DNA of 64,000 nucleotides from Arthrobacter agilis (GTDB lineage Bacteria > Actinomycetota > Actinomycetes > Actinomycetales > Micrococcaceae): contig NZ_JAUSXO010000001.1 in NCBI RefSeq assembly GCF_030816075.1, positions 744,001-808,000 on the forward strand, read 5' to 3'. Of the stretch, positions 1 through 7,616 are shown piece by piece. Each line of letters starts with the position of its first letter. Position 1 is the stretch's first letter. A model generated the notes under the pieces. It was not told the DNA's origin, searched no databases, and saw only the letters and a list, made by a program, of their open reading frames with translations. A program made the translations under genes and the position numbers.

Positions 1-111
1 GTCGTCCGGCGCGCGGTGTTCCGGGAGGCCCGCGGGGCCGAGGGGTACGAGGAGAACCAGGTGGACGTGTTCCTGGACCGCGTCGTGGAACTCATGGCGG
101 GCATCGACTGA
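1..111 (+). CDS. DivIVA-domain protein, C-terminal 36 residues only
   Basis: The window opens inside this gene; the frame runs to a TGA at 109-111. The visible end contains a GYxxxQVDxFLDR stretch, the usual signature of the short DivIVA domain found in small actinobacterial proteins related to Wag31/DivIVA, and finishes with VVELMAGID. The function cannot be judged from this fragment; membrane-curvature or polar-growth roles are known for the family. It converges on the symporter gene at 144, with a GC-rich hairpin between them. The start and total length lie outside the window. Confidence 0.6.
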   Translation, partial: VVRRAVFREARGAEGYEENQVDVFLDRVVELMAGID

Positions 112-120
112 CCTTCCCGA

Positions 121-144
121 GGCCGGGCCGGGGGTGTCCCGGCC
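121..144. terminator. Hairpin between convergent genes
   Basis: GGCCGGG at 121-127 pairs with CCCGGCC at 138-144 around a 10-nt loop. It lies between the DivIVA-domain gene and the convergent symporter gene and overlaps the symporter stop codon. No U-tract is seen, so the terminator call is inferred from position. Confidence 0.45.
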
Positions 145-1643
145 TACCGCGGCTCCGGGGTGTGCAGCCGCGCGAGCACGCGTGAGGTCGATGCGGGCCG
201 CCGTCCCGCGGTTGCCCGCGAGACCAGCACCATGGTGAGGAACGCCGTCGGCACCGTCCACAGGGCGGGCTGGCCCAGCCAGACCCACCGGTCGCCCGCG
301 TCCGCGCCCATCGCCGCCGTCGCGGCGATCGCGCCGCCGCACGTGACCGCGCCGGCGAGCATCCCCGCGACGGCGCCGGCGTCCGTCAGTCCCCGCCACC
401 AGATCCCGAGCAGCAGCAGCGGGCAGATGGTGGAGGCCGTGAAGGCGAAGACGGAGCCGACGCTCCCGGCCAGCGCGAGGCTGTCGGTCAGCAACGCGAT
501 GCCGAGGGGGACCGTCGCGGACAGCAGCGCCGCCGCCCTGAAGCCCCGCACGCTGCCCTTGAAGAACTCCTGGCTGACCACCCCGGCGAGCGACACCACG
601 AGGCCGCTCGTCGTCGAGAGGAACGCGGCGAACGCCCCGGCCGTGACCAGGGCGGACAGGAGATCGCCCGCGGTACCGCCGAGGATCCGCCCGGGCAGCA
701 GGAGGACCGTGGCATCGGCCGCTCCCGCCGCCGCGAGTTCGGGCGTGTGGATGCGGCCGAGGATCCCGTACACGGTGGGGAACAGGTAGAACACCGACAG
801 CAGTCCGAGCACGATCAGCGTGGTCCGGCGCGCCGAGGCCCCGTCCGGGTTCGTGTAGAAGCGGACCAGGACATGGGGCAGCCCGAGCGTCCCGAACAGC
901 AGCGCGATGACGAGCGAGATCGTCCCGTACAGCGAGGCGTCCGCCGTCGTGTCCAGATCCGCGGTGAAGGCGCTGCCACCCGCCGTGACCGGGAGGCCGG
1001 CGTCGCCGAGGCGGAAGAGCATGAAGACCACCGGCACGGCCAGCGCCGTCAGCTTCAGCCAGTACTGGAAGGCCTGCACGAAGGTGATGGAGCGCATGCC
1101 CCCGGTCACCACGCTCAGGCACACCACGACGACGACGGCGAGTGGGCCCGCCCACGCGGGCAGGCCCGTGGTGACGCGCACGGTCAGCGCTGCGCCGTGC
1201 AGCTGCGGCACGATGTACAGCCAGCCGATCACCACGACGAGGAGGCTGGTCACACGGCGCACCAGCAGGGAGTCGAGCCGCGCCTGGGCGAAGTCGGGGA
1301 TGGTGTACGCGCCGGAGCGGCGCAGGGGAGCGGCGACGAACAGCAGCAGCATCAGATAGCCGGCCGTGTAGCCGATGGGGAACCACAGGGCGTCCACGCC
1401 GGAGACGAGGATGAGGCCGGCGATGCCCAGGAAGCTCGCGGCGGACAGGTACTCGCCGCCGATCGCCGAGGCGTTCCACCACGGGCGCACCGTGCGGGAC
1501 GCCACGTAGAAGTCGCCGGTGGTCCTGGAGATGCGGAGGCCGTAGATCCCGATGAGCACGGTGCTGAGCGCCACGAGGACGAGGGCCGTGTAGCCGATGG
1601 CGGGGCTCAGCCGCAGGAGGTCGTCGTCGAACACGTCAGTCAT
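144..1643 (-). CDS. Sodium:solute symporter (SSS family), monocarboxylate-type
   Basis: A 499-residue polytopic membrane protein with about 13 hydrophobic segments. It shares with ActP-type transporters the motif GEYLSAASFLGIAG near residues 63-76, the GGMRSITFVQAFQYWLKL stretch, and ALPHVLVRFYT-like FGTLGLPHVLVRFYTNPD in the middle. The family couples Na+ or H+ entry to uptake of acetate, propionate or pyruvate; the substrate here is not readable. It is the last gene of a minus-strand operon with a LytS-type kinase, a LytTR regulator and a small two-helix protein, whose gene it overlaps by 8 nt. The context suggests a carboxylate transporter under its own two-component control. Confidence 0.85.
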   Translation of the reverse strand: MTDVFDDDLLRLSPAIGYTALVLVALSTVLIGIYGLRISRTTGDFYVASRTVRPWWNASAIGGEYLSAASFLGIAGLILVSGVDALWFPIGYTAGYLMLLLFVAAPLRRSGAYTIPDFAQARLDSLLVRRVTSLLVVVIGWLYIVPQLHGAALTVRVTTGLPAWAGPLAVVVVVCLSVVTGGMRSITFVQAFQYWLKLTALAVPVVFMLFRLGDAGLPVTAGGSAFTADLDTTADASLYGTISLVIALLFGTLGLPHVLVRFYTNPDGASARRTTLIVLGLLSVFYLFPTVYGILGRIHTPELAAAGAADATVLLLPGRILGGTAGDLLSALVTAGAFAAFLSTTSGLVVSLAGVVSQEFFKGSVRGFRAAALLSATVPLGIALLTDSLALAGSVGSVFAFTASTICPLLLLGIWWRGLTDAGAVAGMLAGAVTCGGAIAATAAMGADAGDRWVWLGQPALWTVPTAFLTMVLVSRATAGRRPASTSRVLARLHTPEPR

Positions 1644-1983
1644 CGTCGACGAGGTCCTGGAAGCGCCGCTCGTTGCGGGTGGCGCTCCGTACGTAGAGGA
1701 TGGCGCAGCCGATGACGAGGGGGTAGACGGCGAGGCCGAGCAGCAGCCAGGGCACCGGCACGGTGAGGACCGTGACGCCGCCGATGCCGGGGAACACCGC
1801 GAGGAGGACGGGGATCCCGATCAGGATGACCAGGAAGCCGGCCGCCACCACGAGGGCCAGGCGCAGCTGCGACCGGATCAGCGATGCGACGAACAGCTGT
1901 CCCACCTCGGACTGCTCCGCCATCTCGCGGGACACGGGGAAGGACGCGCCGGTGGCACGGGCGGCCGTCCTCGGCGCCGTCAC
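1636..1983 (-). CDS. Small two-helix membrane protein, DUF485-like symporter partner
   Basis: This 115-residue protein has two hydrophobic segments (about residues 44-66 and 74-98) and an acidic tail ending LVDDD. Small DUF485 proteins are routinely encoded just before ActP-type symporters, and this one overlaps the symporter start by 8 nt, so a subunit or assembly role is inferred. Its sequence is not a clear match to the DUF485 protein at 4209. The start used is a GTG at 1983 with a weak ribosome site; an ATG at 1923 would remove 20 non-hydrophobic residues and is equally possible. Confidence 0.65.
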   Translation of the reverse strand: MTAPRTAARATGASFPVSREMAEQSEVGQLFVASLIRSQLRLALVVAAGFLVILIGIPVLLAVFPGIGGVTVLTVPVPWLLLGLAVYPLVIGCAILYVRSATRNERRFQDLVDDD

Positions 1984-2061
1984 GCGTACCCCGGCGCGGA
2001 GCTGCGGGCTGGTCCTCGCTCACGTGCACCGGGACCGGATGCTGGGCATGCCCACCGGCGG

Positions 2062-2781
2062 TCAGGAGCTCGGGCGGAGGCGCGTGGCCTCGAGCTTCTC
2101 GCGGACGTCGGGCAGGTGCCGGCGGCTGACGGGCAGTTCGGCGTCGCCGACGAAGAGGCTCGCACGGCCGGCGCCGATCCGCACCTGGCGCACCTGGTCC
2201 ATGGAGACGAGGTAGGAGCGGTGCGTGCGCAGGAACCCGGCGTCGGCCCACTGGCGCTCGAGGTCGTTCAGCGGGATGCGGATGAGGTAGCTGGCCTCCG
2301 CGGTGTGGAGGCGCGCATAGTCGCCCTGGGCCTGCACGTAGCGGACGTCGTCCCGCCGGATCATCCGGCTCACGCCGCCCTGGTCCACGGTGATGACCTC
2401 GGGCGCGGCCGTGGAGCCGTCGACGCGTTCGCAGACCCTGCGGACCGATTCCGCGAGGCGCTCGAGCCGCACGGGCTTCAGGAGGTAGTCGACGGCCCGC
2501 AGCTCGAACGCCTCCAGGGCGCGGTCCTCGTCGGCGGTGACGAAGACGACGGCGGGCGGGCGGGCGAAGCGGGACACGCCCCGCGCGATGTCGAGGCCGG
2601 AGAGGGACGGCATATGGATGTCGAGGAACAGGGCGTCGACGCTGTGCGACTCGAGGGTCCGGAGCACCTCGGCACCGCTGGAGGCCCGGTGGATGGTGCC
2701 GATGCGGGCGTCCTTGCCGAGCAGGAAGGCCAGCTCCTCGACGGCGGGCAGCTCGTCGTCGGCGATGATGACATTGACCAT
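2062..2781 (-). CDS. LytTR-family response regulator
   Basis: A 239-residue two-domain regulator. The receiver domain (residues 1-115) shows the acidic pair D8-D9, the phospho-acceptor D54 in LFLDIHMP and K102 in YLLKP. A LytTR DNA-binding domain (about 135-235) carries QGDYARLHT and LRTHRSYLVSMD. The frame is open further upstream, but ATG 2781 is chosen because the receiver domain begins there and it lies 10 nt after the kinase stop. It should be phosphorylated by the adjacent kinase and control the linked symporter, as LytS/LytT-type pairs control carboxylate uptake in other bacteria; the target is inferred. Confidence 0.9.
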   Translation of the reverse strand: MVNVIIADDELPAVEELAFLLGKDARIGTIHRASSGAEVLRTLESHSVDALFLDIHMPSLSGLDIARGVSRFARPPAVVFVTADEDRALEAFELRAVDYLLKPVRLERLAESVRRVCERVDGSTAAPEVITVDQGGVSRMIRRDDVRYVQAQGDYARLHTAEASYLIRIPLNDLERQWADAGFLRTHRSYLVSMDQVRQVRIGAGRASLFVGDAELPVSRRHLPDVREKLEATRLRPSS

Positions 2782-2791
2782 GATGCCTAGG

Positions 2792-3988
2792 TTACGCGTC
2801 CCATGCCTGGTGATCGGGCTGCGACTTGGGCACGCGCATGGTGATGAGGGTGCCCGCGCCCGGTGCGGTGTCGATGATGAGGCCGTGGTCGTCGCCGTAC
2901 ACCTGCCGCAGGCGCGAGTCGACGTTCCGCAGGCCCACGTGGACGTCCTCGGTGTGGCCCGCGAGGACGGACCGCAGGTGCTCCGGGTCGATCCCGACGC
3001 CATCGTCCTCGATGGTCACCTCGGCGTAGGGCCCGACGTCGTGCGCGGTGATGGTGATGTTCCCGACGCCGTCCTTCGAGTCCAGCCCGTGCCGGACCGC
3101 GTTCTCGACGAGGGGCTGGAGGCTGAGGAACGGGATGACCGTGCTGAGCACCTCGGGGCCGATCTCCAGGCTGACCCGGAGGCGGTCGCCGAAGCGGGCG
3201 CGTTCGAGCAGGAGGTAGCGGTCGATGCTGCGCAGCTCCTCGGCGACGGTCGTGAAGTCGCCGTGGCGGCGGAAGGAGTAGCGGGTGAAGTCGGCGAACT
3301 CGACCACCAGCTCGCGGGCCCGCTGGGGGTCGGTGTTGATGAAGGACGCGATCGCGTTCAGCGAGTTGTAGATGAAGTGCGGGCTGATCTGGGCACGGAG
3401 CGCCCGGACCTCGGCCTCGGCCAGGAGCCGGCGGGACGAGTCGAGCTCCGCGAGCTCCACCTGGGTGGACACCCAGTTCGCCAGTTCGTTGGTGGCGCGG
3501 ACCAGGCCCGCGTCGACGTCACCGGTGAAGGCGCCGACCGTCCCGACCACGCGGTCGTCCACGCGGATGGGGGAGAGGACGAGCTCGCCGAGGTCGGTCA
3601 GCCCCGCGGCGTCGAGGCGCTGCCGCCGCACGATCTGGGTCCGCCCGCTCTCGAGGACCTGCCGCACGAGCGGCATCACCTCCGGCGGGGCCCCGCGCCC
3701 GCCCTCCCATGCCAGCACCGCGGCGTCGTCGCTGATCATGAGCACGTCGCACCGCAGCAGCCCGCGCAGGTGCCGGCTCGCCCGCGAGGCGCCCGACGGG
3801 GTCAGGCCCTCCCGCAGGTGCTCCGAGGCGAGGGCCGCGGTGTGGAGGGTGGCATAGGTGGCGCGGTCGGCGTCGGACCCGAGGTCCCGGTACGAGCGCG
3901 AGAGCCGGAACCCGAGCGCCGCCACGACGGCGAGGGCGAGGACGGCCACGGCGCACACCAGGGCGGTGTCGACGGCGGCACTGGACAT
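2792..3988 (-). CDS. LytS-type sensor histidine kinase
   Basis: A 398-residue kinase. One transmembrane helix (residues 8-28) is followed by a GAF-like sensing region (about 45-160), then the His_kinase block with phospho-acceptor H204 in ISPHFIYNSLNAI and a HATPase domain with LQPLVENAVRHGL and DDGVGID. It lacks the multi-helix 5TM-LYT sensor of classical LytS, so the signal may be read by the GAF-like domain. It is first in the operon kinase-regulator-membrane protein-symporter. A TACGCT hexamer ends 6 nt before the ATG, which suggests a leaderless transcript. Confidence 0.88.
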   Translation of the reverse strand: MSSAAVDTALVCAVAVLALAVVAALGFRLSRSYRDLGSDADRATYATLHTAALASEHLREGLTPSGASRASRHLRGLLRCDVLMISDDAAVLAWEGGRGAPPEVMPLVRQVLESGRTQIVRRQRLDAAGLTDLGELVLSPIRVDDRVVGTVGAFTGDVDAGLVRATNELANWVSTQVELAELDSSRRLLAEAEVRALRAQISPHFIYNSLNAIASFINTDPQRARELVVEFADFTRYSFRRHGDFTTVAEELRSIDRYLLLERARFGDRLRVSLEIGPEVLSTVIPFLSLQPLVENAVRHGLDSKDGVGNITITAHDVGPYAEVTIEDDGVGIDPEHLRSVLAGHTEDVHVGLRNVDSRLRQVYGDDHGLIIDTAPGAGTLITMRVPKSQPDHQAWDA

Positions 3989-3994
3989 GGGTTC

Positions 3995-4000
3995 AGCGTA
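3995..4000 (-). promoter_or_regulatory. Putative leaderless -10 box of the LytS-type kinase gene
   Basis: On the minus strand, TACGCT (TANNNT) is followed by 6 nt and the ATG at 3988. There is no purine-rich ribosome site between, so the transcript probably starts at or next to the start codon. Confidence 0.4.
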
Positions 4001-4121
4001 TCGCCCGCGCGCGGTGCTCCCGGTCGCATCCGTCGCCGCCGGCGACCGTTCGGCGCACGTGGCGGCACGCTCGGCGACACACGCCCCGGCGCGGGTGGTC
4101 CCCGCCGCCGTCGTCCTGCAC

Positions 4122-4145
4122 AGTGATGGGAGTCACACCGGTGTG
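4122..4145. promoter_or_regulatory. CRP/GlxR-type site overlapping a 12-bp palindrome, upstream of DUF485-actP
   Basis: AGTGATGGGAGTCACA (4122-4137) matches the TGTGA-N6-TCACA CRP/GlxR consensus in all but the first base. It overlaps the perfect palindrome CACACCGGTGTG (4134-4145). The pair lies 64 to 87 nt before the DUF485 start, in the 220-nt divergent gap. cAMP-responsive regulators of this family are known to control acetate uptake genes in other actinobacteria; binding here is inferred. Confidence 0.5.
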
Positions 4146-4208
4146 CCCTCCTGCGCGGCCGTCCTGCCGCACCGCGCCCGGGGTGACCCCCGAGAAGAAG
4201 GAGGAACC

Positions 4209-4592
4209 ATGGGTTCGCACCCAGTAGAGCCGGACGCCGGCTCCGGTGCTGCCGTCGACTTCACCGAAGTCCAGCAGACCGGGCAGTTCAAGGAACTGCG
4301 CAAGCGCCACCGCAGTTTCGTTTTCCCCATGGCAGTGTTCTTCCTGCTCTGGTACTTCGCCTACGTGCTGCTGGCCGATTACGCGCACGAGTTCATGGCC
4401 ACGCCGGTCTTCGGCAACATCAACATCGGCATCATCCTGGGGCTGCTGCAGTTCGTCTCGACCTTCGCCATCACCATGTGGTACGTCAGCTACGCCAACC
4501 GTCGCCTTGACCCGATCGCCGCGGAGCTGCGGCACGAGCTCGAGGGAGCAGCACCCGAGGCCTTCATCGACCCCGCAGGAGGAACCAAGTGA
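4209..4592 (+). CDS. DUF485 membrane protein, partner of the acetate symporter
   Basis: A 127-residue protein with two transmembrane helices (about residues 39-58 and 70-93), separated by a short loop, and charged ends. LRKRHRSFVFPM followed by LLADYAHEFM is typical of DUF485 (YjcH-like) proteins, which accompany ActP in many bacteria. The start ATG 4209 follows a clear GAAGGAGG ribosome site, although the frame is open upstream. Its stop overlaps the actP start by 4 nt (ATGA), so the two are translationally coupled. The biochemical role of YjcH-like proteins is not settled. Confidence 0.85.
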   Translation: MGSHPVEPDAGSGAAVDFTEVQQTGQFKELRKRHRSFVFPMAVFFLLWYFAYVLLADYAHEFMATPVFGNINIGIILGLLQFVSTFAITMWYVSYANRRLDPIAAELRHELEGAAPEAFIDPAGGTK

Positions 4593-6225
4593 TCACTCCC
4601 AGCGCCGCCGTCCGCGTGCCGCTCCAGACCGCCGAGGCGACGACGGTCGGCTCACCGCTGCTGAACATCGCCATCTTCGGACTGTTCGTCGCGATCACCC
4701 TCGTGATCGTGCTGCGGGCCAGCCGCAACAACAAGACGGCCGCGGACTACTACGCCGCCGGCCGCTCCTTCACCGGAGGGCAGAACGGCACCGCCATCGC
4801 CGGCGACTACCTCTCCGCGGCATCCTTCCTCGGCATCGTGGGTGCCATCGCCGTCAACGGCTACGACGGTTTCCTGTACTCGATCGGGTTCCTCGTCGCC
4901 TGGCTCGTGGCCCTGCTCCTCGTCGCCGAACTGCTGCGCAACACCGGCAAGTTCACCATGGCCGACGTCCTGTCCTTCCGCCTCAAGCAGCGCGCCCGGT
5001 CCGCATCGCGGCCGCCATCACCACGCTGGCCGTCTGCTTCTTCTACCTCCTCGCGCAGATGGCGGGTGCCGGCGGCCTCGTCTCGCTCCTGCTCGGCATC
5101 AACGACCGCGTCGGCCAGTCCGTGGTCATCACGGTGGTCGGCGTGCTCATGATCATGTACGTGCTGATCGGCGGCATGAAGGGCACCACCTGGGTGCAGA
5201 TCATCAAGGCGTGCCTGCTGATCGCCGGTGCGTTCATCATGACCGTCTGGGTCCTGGCCCTGCACGACTTCAACCTGTCCACGCTGCTCGGTGCGGCCAT
5301 CGAGACCTCCGGCAATGCCGCCATCACGAGCCCGGGCCTGCAGTACGGCGTCAGCGCCACCACGCGGCTCGACTTCCTCTCCCTGGCGCTCGCCCTGGTG
5401 CTCGGCACCGCGGCCCTGCCGCACGTGCTCATGCGCTTCTACACCGTGCCGACGGCCAAGGAGGCCCGTCGTTCGGTAGTCTGGGCCATCTGGCTCATCG
5501 GTGCGTTCTACCTGTTCACGCTCGTGCTCGGGTACGGTGCGAGCGCCCTCATCGGTTCGGAGCGCATCGCGGCAGCCCCCGGTGGCGTCAACTCGGCCGC
5601 CCCGCTCCTGGCCTACGAGCTCGGCGGCTCGATCCTGCTCGGGCTCATCTCCGCCGTCGCGTTCGCCACGATCCTCGCGGTCGTCGCCGGATTGACGATC
5701 ACGGCGGCCGCCTCGTTCGCGCACGACATCTACGCGAACGTCATCCGGCGCGGCAAGGTGGACCCCGACGGCGAGGTCAAGGTGGCACGCCGCACCGTCG
5801 TCGTGATCGGCCTGCTCTCGATCCTCGGCGGTATCGGGGCGCAGGGGCAGAACGTCGCATTCCTCGTGGCGCTCGCGTTCGCCGTCGCGGCCAGCGCCAA
5901 CCTGCCGACCATCCTCTACTCGCTGTTCTGGAAGCGCTTCAACACCCAGGGCGCCATCTGGAGCATGTACGGCGGCCTCGGCTCGGCGATCCTGCTGATC
6001 GCGCTCTCGCCCGTCGTCTCCGGCGGTGAGAAGTCCATGATCACGAGCGCGGACTTCTCCCTGTTCCCGCTGAGCAACCCGGGCATCGTCTCGATCCCGC
6101 TCGCGTTCTTCCTCGGCTGGCTGGGGACCATCCTGTCCCGGACCACGGAGGACCCGATGAAGCAGGCCGAGATGGAGGTCCGCTCGCTCACCGGCGTCGG
6201 CGCCGAGAAGGCCGTGGACCACTGA
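4589..6225 (+). pseudogene. actP: Cation/acetate symporter ActP, interrupted by a frameshift near 4994
   Basis: Two overlapping frames together give a complete ActP-like SSS transporter of about 544 residues. The first frame (from ATG 4589) ends in real homology at FRLKQR; the second resumes at PVRIAAAITTL. The shift falls in the GC-rich CGCGCCC at 4991-4997. Skipping two bases (4994-4995) restores KQRPVRIAAA; equally, one base may be missing. Downstream, GGMKGTTWVQIIKA, LPHVLMRFYTVPTA and the final FLGWLGTILSRTT segments are intact. Substrates of the family are acetate and other short carboxylates. Whether this is a sequencing error, a true null allele or programmed cannot be told from sequence alone; absence of other damage favours error or a very recent change. 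Confidence 0.8.
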
Positions 6226-6252
6226 TCCGTCCCTGACCGTCAGGTCTGCACT

Positions 6253-6288
6253 GCGAGGCCGTCCCACCTGCCGGTGGGGCGGCCTCGC
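6253..6288. terminator. Hairpin between actP and convergent TetR gene
   Basis: GCGAGGCC plus GTCCCACC (6253-6268) pairs with GGTGGGGC plus GGCCTCGC (6273-6288), 15 of 16 pairs, with loop TGCC. No U-tract follows. It sits between convergent genes and probably ends transcription in both directions. Confidence 0.65.
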
Positions 6289-6315
6289 GCGTTGCGGGCG
6301 GACGGTCCGCCGTCC

Positions 6316-6909
6316 TCAGGAAGGGGGCGGGGCCGGCGGTTCGAGGAGGCGGAGGACGGCCGTGAGGGCCGCGGGCATGCTCACCGACGGGTCGTACAGC
6401 CACTGCAGCTGGATGCCGTCGAAGACCCCGATGATGATCCGCGCGGCCTCCTCGGGTGCGATGTCGGAGCGGAGCTCCCCCCGCTCCTGGGCGCGTGCGA
6501 CGTCCCGCGCGGTCGCGGTCACGAGCCACGCGTAGCGGTCCCGGAAGTAGTCGCGCGCCGCATGCCCCGGTCGCGTCGCCGCCGCGGAGGCCACTGCGAA
6601 GAGCGCGGTCAGCCCCGGGTGCCGCGCGTTCTGCTCGGCGACCGCCGGCAGGTCGGCCAGGGCGGTGGCGGTCCCGCCGCGCAGGGCGACGTTCCGCTCG
6701 TCGCGGTCGGCGAGGACGGCCGTGAGCAGGTCCTGCTTGCCCCGGAAGTAGTGGAAGAGCGTCGCCTCGCCGATGCCTGCACGCTCCGCCACGAGCTTCA
6801 GCGTGGTGCCGTCGAAGCCCTCCGCCGCGAAGACCTCCGCGGCGGTCGTCAGCAGCTCACGCCGCCGCTCGATGCCCTTGGCGTAGGTGCCCTGCGCCCG
6901 TCTGCCCAT
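6316..6909 (-). CDS. TetR-family transcriptional regulator
   Basis: A 197-residue regulator. The N-terminal helix-turn-helix (about residues 15-62) includes AAEVFAAEGFDGTTLKLVAERAGIGEATLFHYFRGKQDLL, here quoted only as its key motif FHYFRGK-type recognition helix end. The C-terminal ligand domain is typical in length but its ligand is not readable. It faces away from the bkd operon, behind actP, and is followed by no co-oriented partner, so its target is unknown. A TACACT hexamer lies 6 nt upstream of the ATG. Confidence 0.82.
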   Translation of the reverse strand: MGRRAQGTYAKGIERRRELLTTAAEVFAAEGFDGTTLKLVAERAGIGEATLFHYFRGKQDLLTAVLADRDERNVALRGGTATALADLPAVAEQNARHPGLTALFAVASAAATRPGHAARDYFRDRYAWLVTATARDVARAQERGELRSDIAPEEAARIIIGVFDGIQLQWLYDPSVSMPAALTAVLRLLEPPAPPPS

Positions 6910-6915
6910 GCGACG

Positions 6916-6921
6916 AGTGTA
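6916..6921 (-). promoter_or_regulatory. Putative leaderless -10 box of TetR gene
   Basis: TACACT on the minus strand, then CGTCGC, then ATG at 6909. No ribosome site is visible. Confidence 0.4.
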
Positions 6922-6957
6922 GGGCGGGGAGTCACCCGCGGGCTCGGGCGGCCGGGG

Positions 6958-7434
6958 TCAGGACGAGGTCCGTGGTCCGCGGGCGAGCAGCGGCTCGACC
7001 CGGAACGGGATGAGTTCGCCCATCGCGAGCGAGGTGTCGCAGCGCTCCACGCCGTCGCAGCCGAGGATCTTGCCGTTGATGCGGAACAGGTCCTCGGCGT
7101 CGACGGCGACCACCCGGACCAGGATGTCGGCCTGTCCGGTCAGTCCGAACGCCTCGACCACCTCGGGCACCGCCGCGATGCTGTGGGTGATGGCCGCCAG
7201 CTTCTGCTGCTGCACGTGGACATGGATGAAGGCGGTCAGCGGATAGCCCAGCGAGACCGTGTTGATACGCCGCTCGAAGGAGAGGAAGACACTCTTCTTC
7301 TCGAGCTGCGCCATCCTCGCCTGCACGGTGTTCCGTGACAGGCCGAGCTTCTGCGCGAGGGCGACGACGGTGCGCCGCGGGTCCTTGGCCATGGCCTGCA
7401 GCAGGCGCGTGTCGGTGAGGTCGAGGGGTTGCAT
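6958..7434 (-). CDS. Lrp/AsnC-family regulator, divergent from bkd operon
   Basis: About 158 residues. An N-terminal HTH (LAQKLGLSRNTVQARMAQLE, about residues 25-44) is followed by an AsnC/RAM ligand domain with PEVVEAFGLTGQADILVRV. Lrp-type regulators (BkdR) commonly sense branched-chain amino acids and control neighbouring 2-oxoacid dehydrogenase genes; here the divergent bkd operon starts 182 nt away. ATG 7434 fits the family start (LDLTD near the N-terminus); a GTG at 7452 in frame would add six residues. TTGC/GCAA palindromes next to the start are candidate binding sites. Confidence 0.87.
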   Translation of the reverse strand: MQPLDLTDTRLLQAMAKDPRRTVVALAQKLGLSRNTVQARMAQLEKKSVFLSFERRINTVSLGYPLTAFIHVHVQQQKLAAITHSIAAVPEVVEAFGLTGQADILVRVVAVDAEDLFRINGKILGCDGVERCDTSLAMGELIPFRVEPLLARGPRTSS

Positions 7435-7470
7435 AGTGCGCAACGCTAACACGGCACATTGCGCCGCAAT
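7429..7470. promoter_or_regulatory. Candidate Lrp/BkdR operator boxes
   Basis: ATTGCGCCGCAAT (7458-7470) is a perfect palindrome with a 1-nt centre. TTGC at 7429-7432 and GCAA at 7440-7443 form a second, wider pair over the regulator start. Repetition of the TTGC half-site beside an Lrp-type gene suggests autoregulation; this is inference. Confidence 0.4.
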
Positions 7471-7518
7471 AGGGCACTCTGCTCAGTCGACGAGCCGACG
7501 GTTGTGCCACCTGCCCCC

Positions 7519-7534
7519 TGTGAGTAGGGTCACA
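7519..7534. promoter_or_regulatory. Perfect CRP/GlxR-type site upstream of bkd operon
   Basis: TGTGAGTAGGGTCACA matches TGTGA-N6-TCACA at all ten conserved positions. It lies 83 nt before the E1-alpha start, in the divergent gap, and suggests cAMP/catabolite-linked control of branched-chain oxoacid oxidation. Confidence 0.6.
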
Positions 7535-7616
7535 ATCACTCCGGGTAAAGGTGCCCGGAGCCCCTCGACCCGGCTGTCCGGCGGAGGGTTGCCTGCGAGT
7601 GCGAAGGTTGCATGCA

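Noticed and set aside
907-1359. Plus-strand open frame across the first symporter gene
   Set aside because: It is antisense to a clear SSS transporter; the Arg/Ser/Thr-rich translation is a typical GC-rich shadow with no domain or ribosome site.
2789-2794. TAACCT 7 nt before the LytTR regulator start as another leaderless -10
   Set aside because: It includes the stop codon of the kinase gene just upstream within the same operon, so the match is probably accidental; left out of the count.
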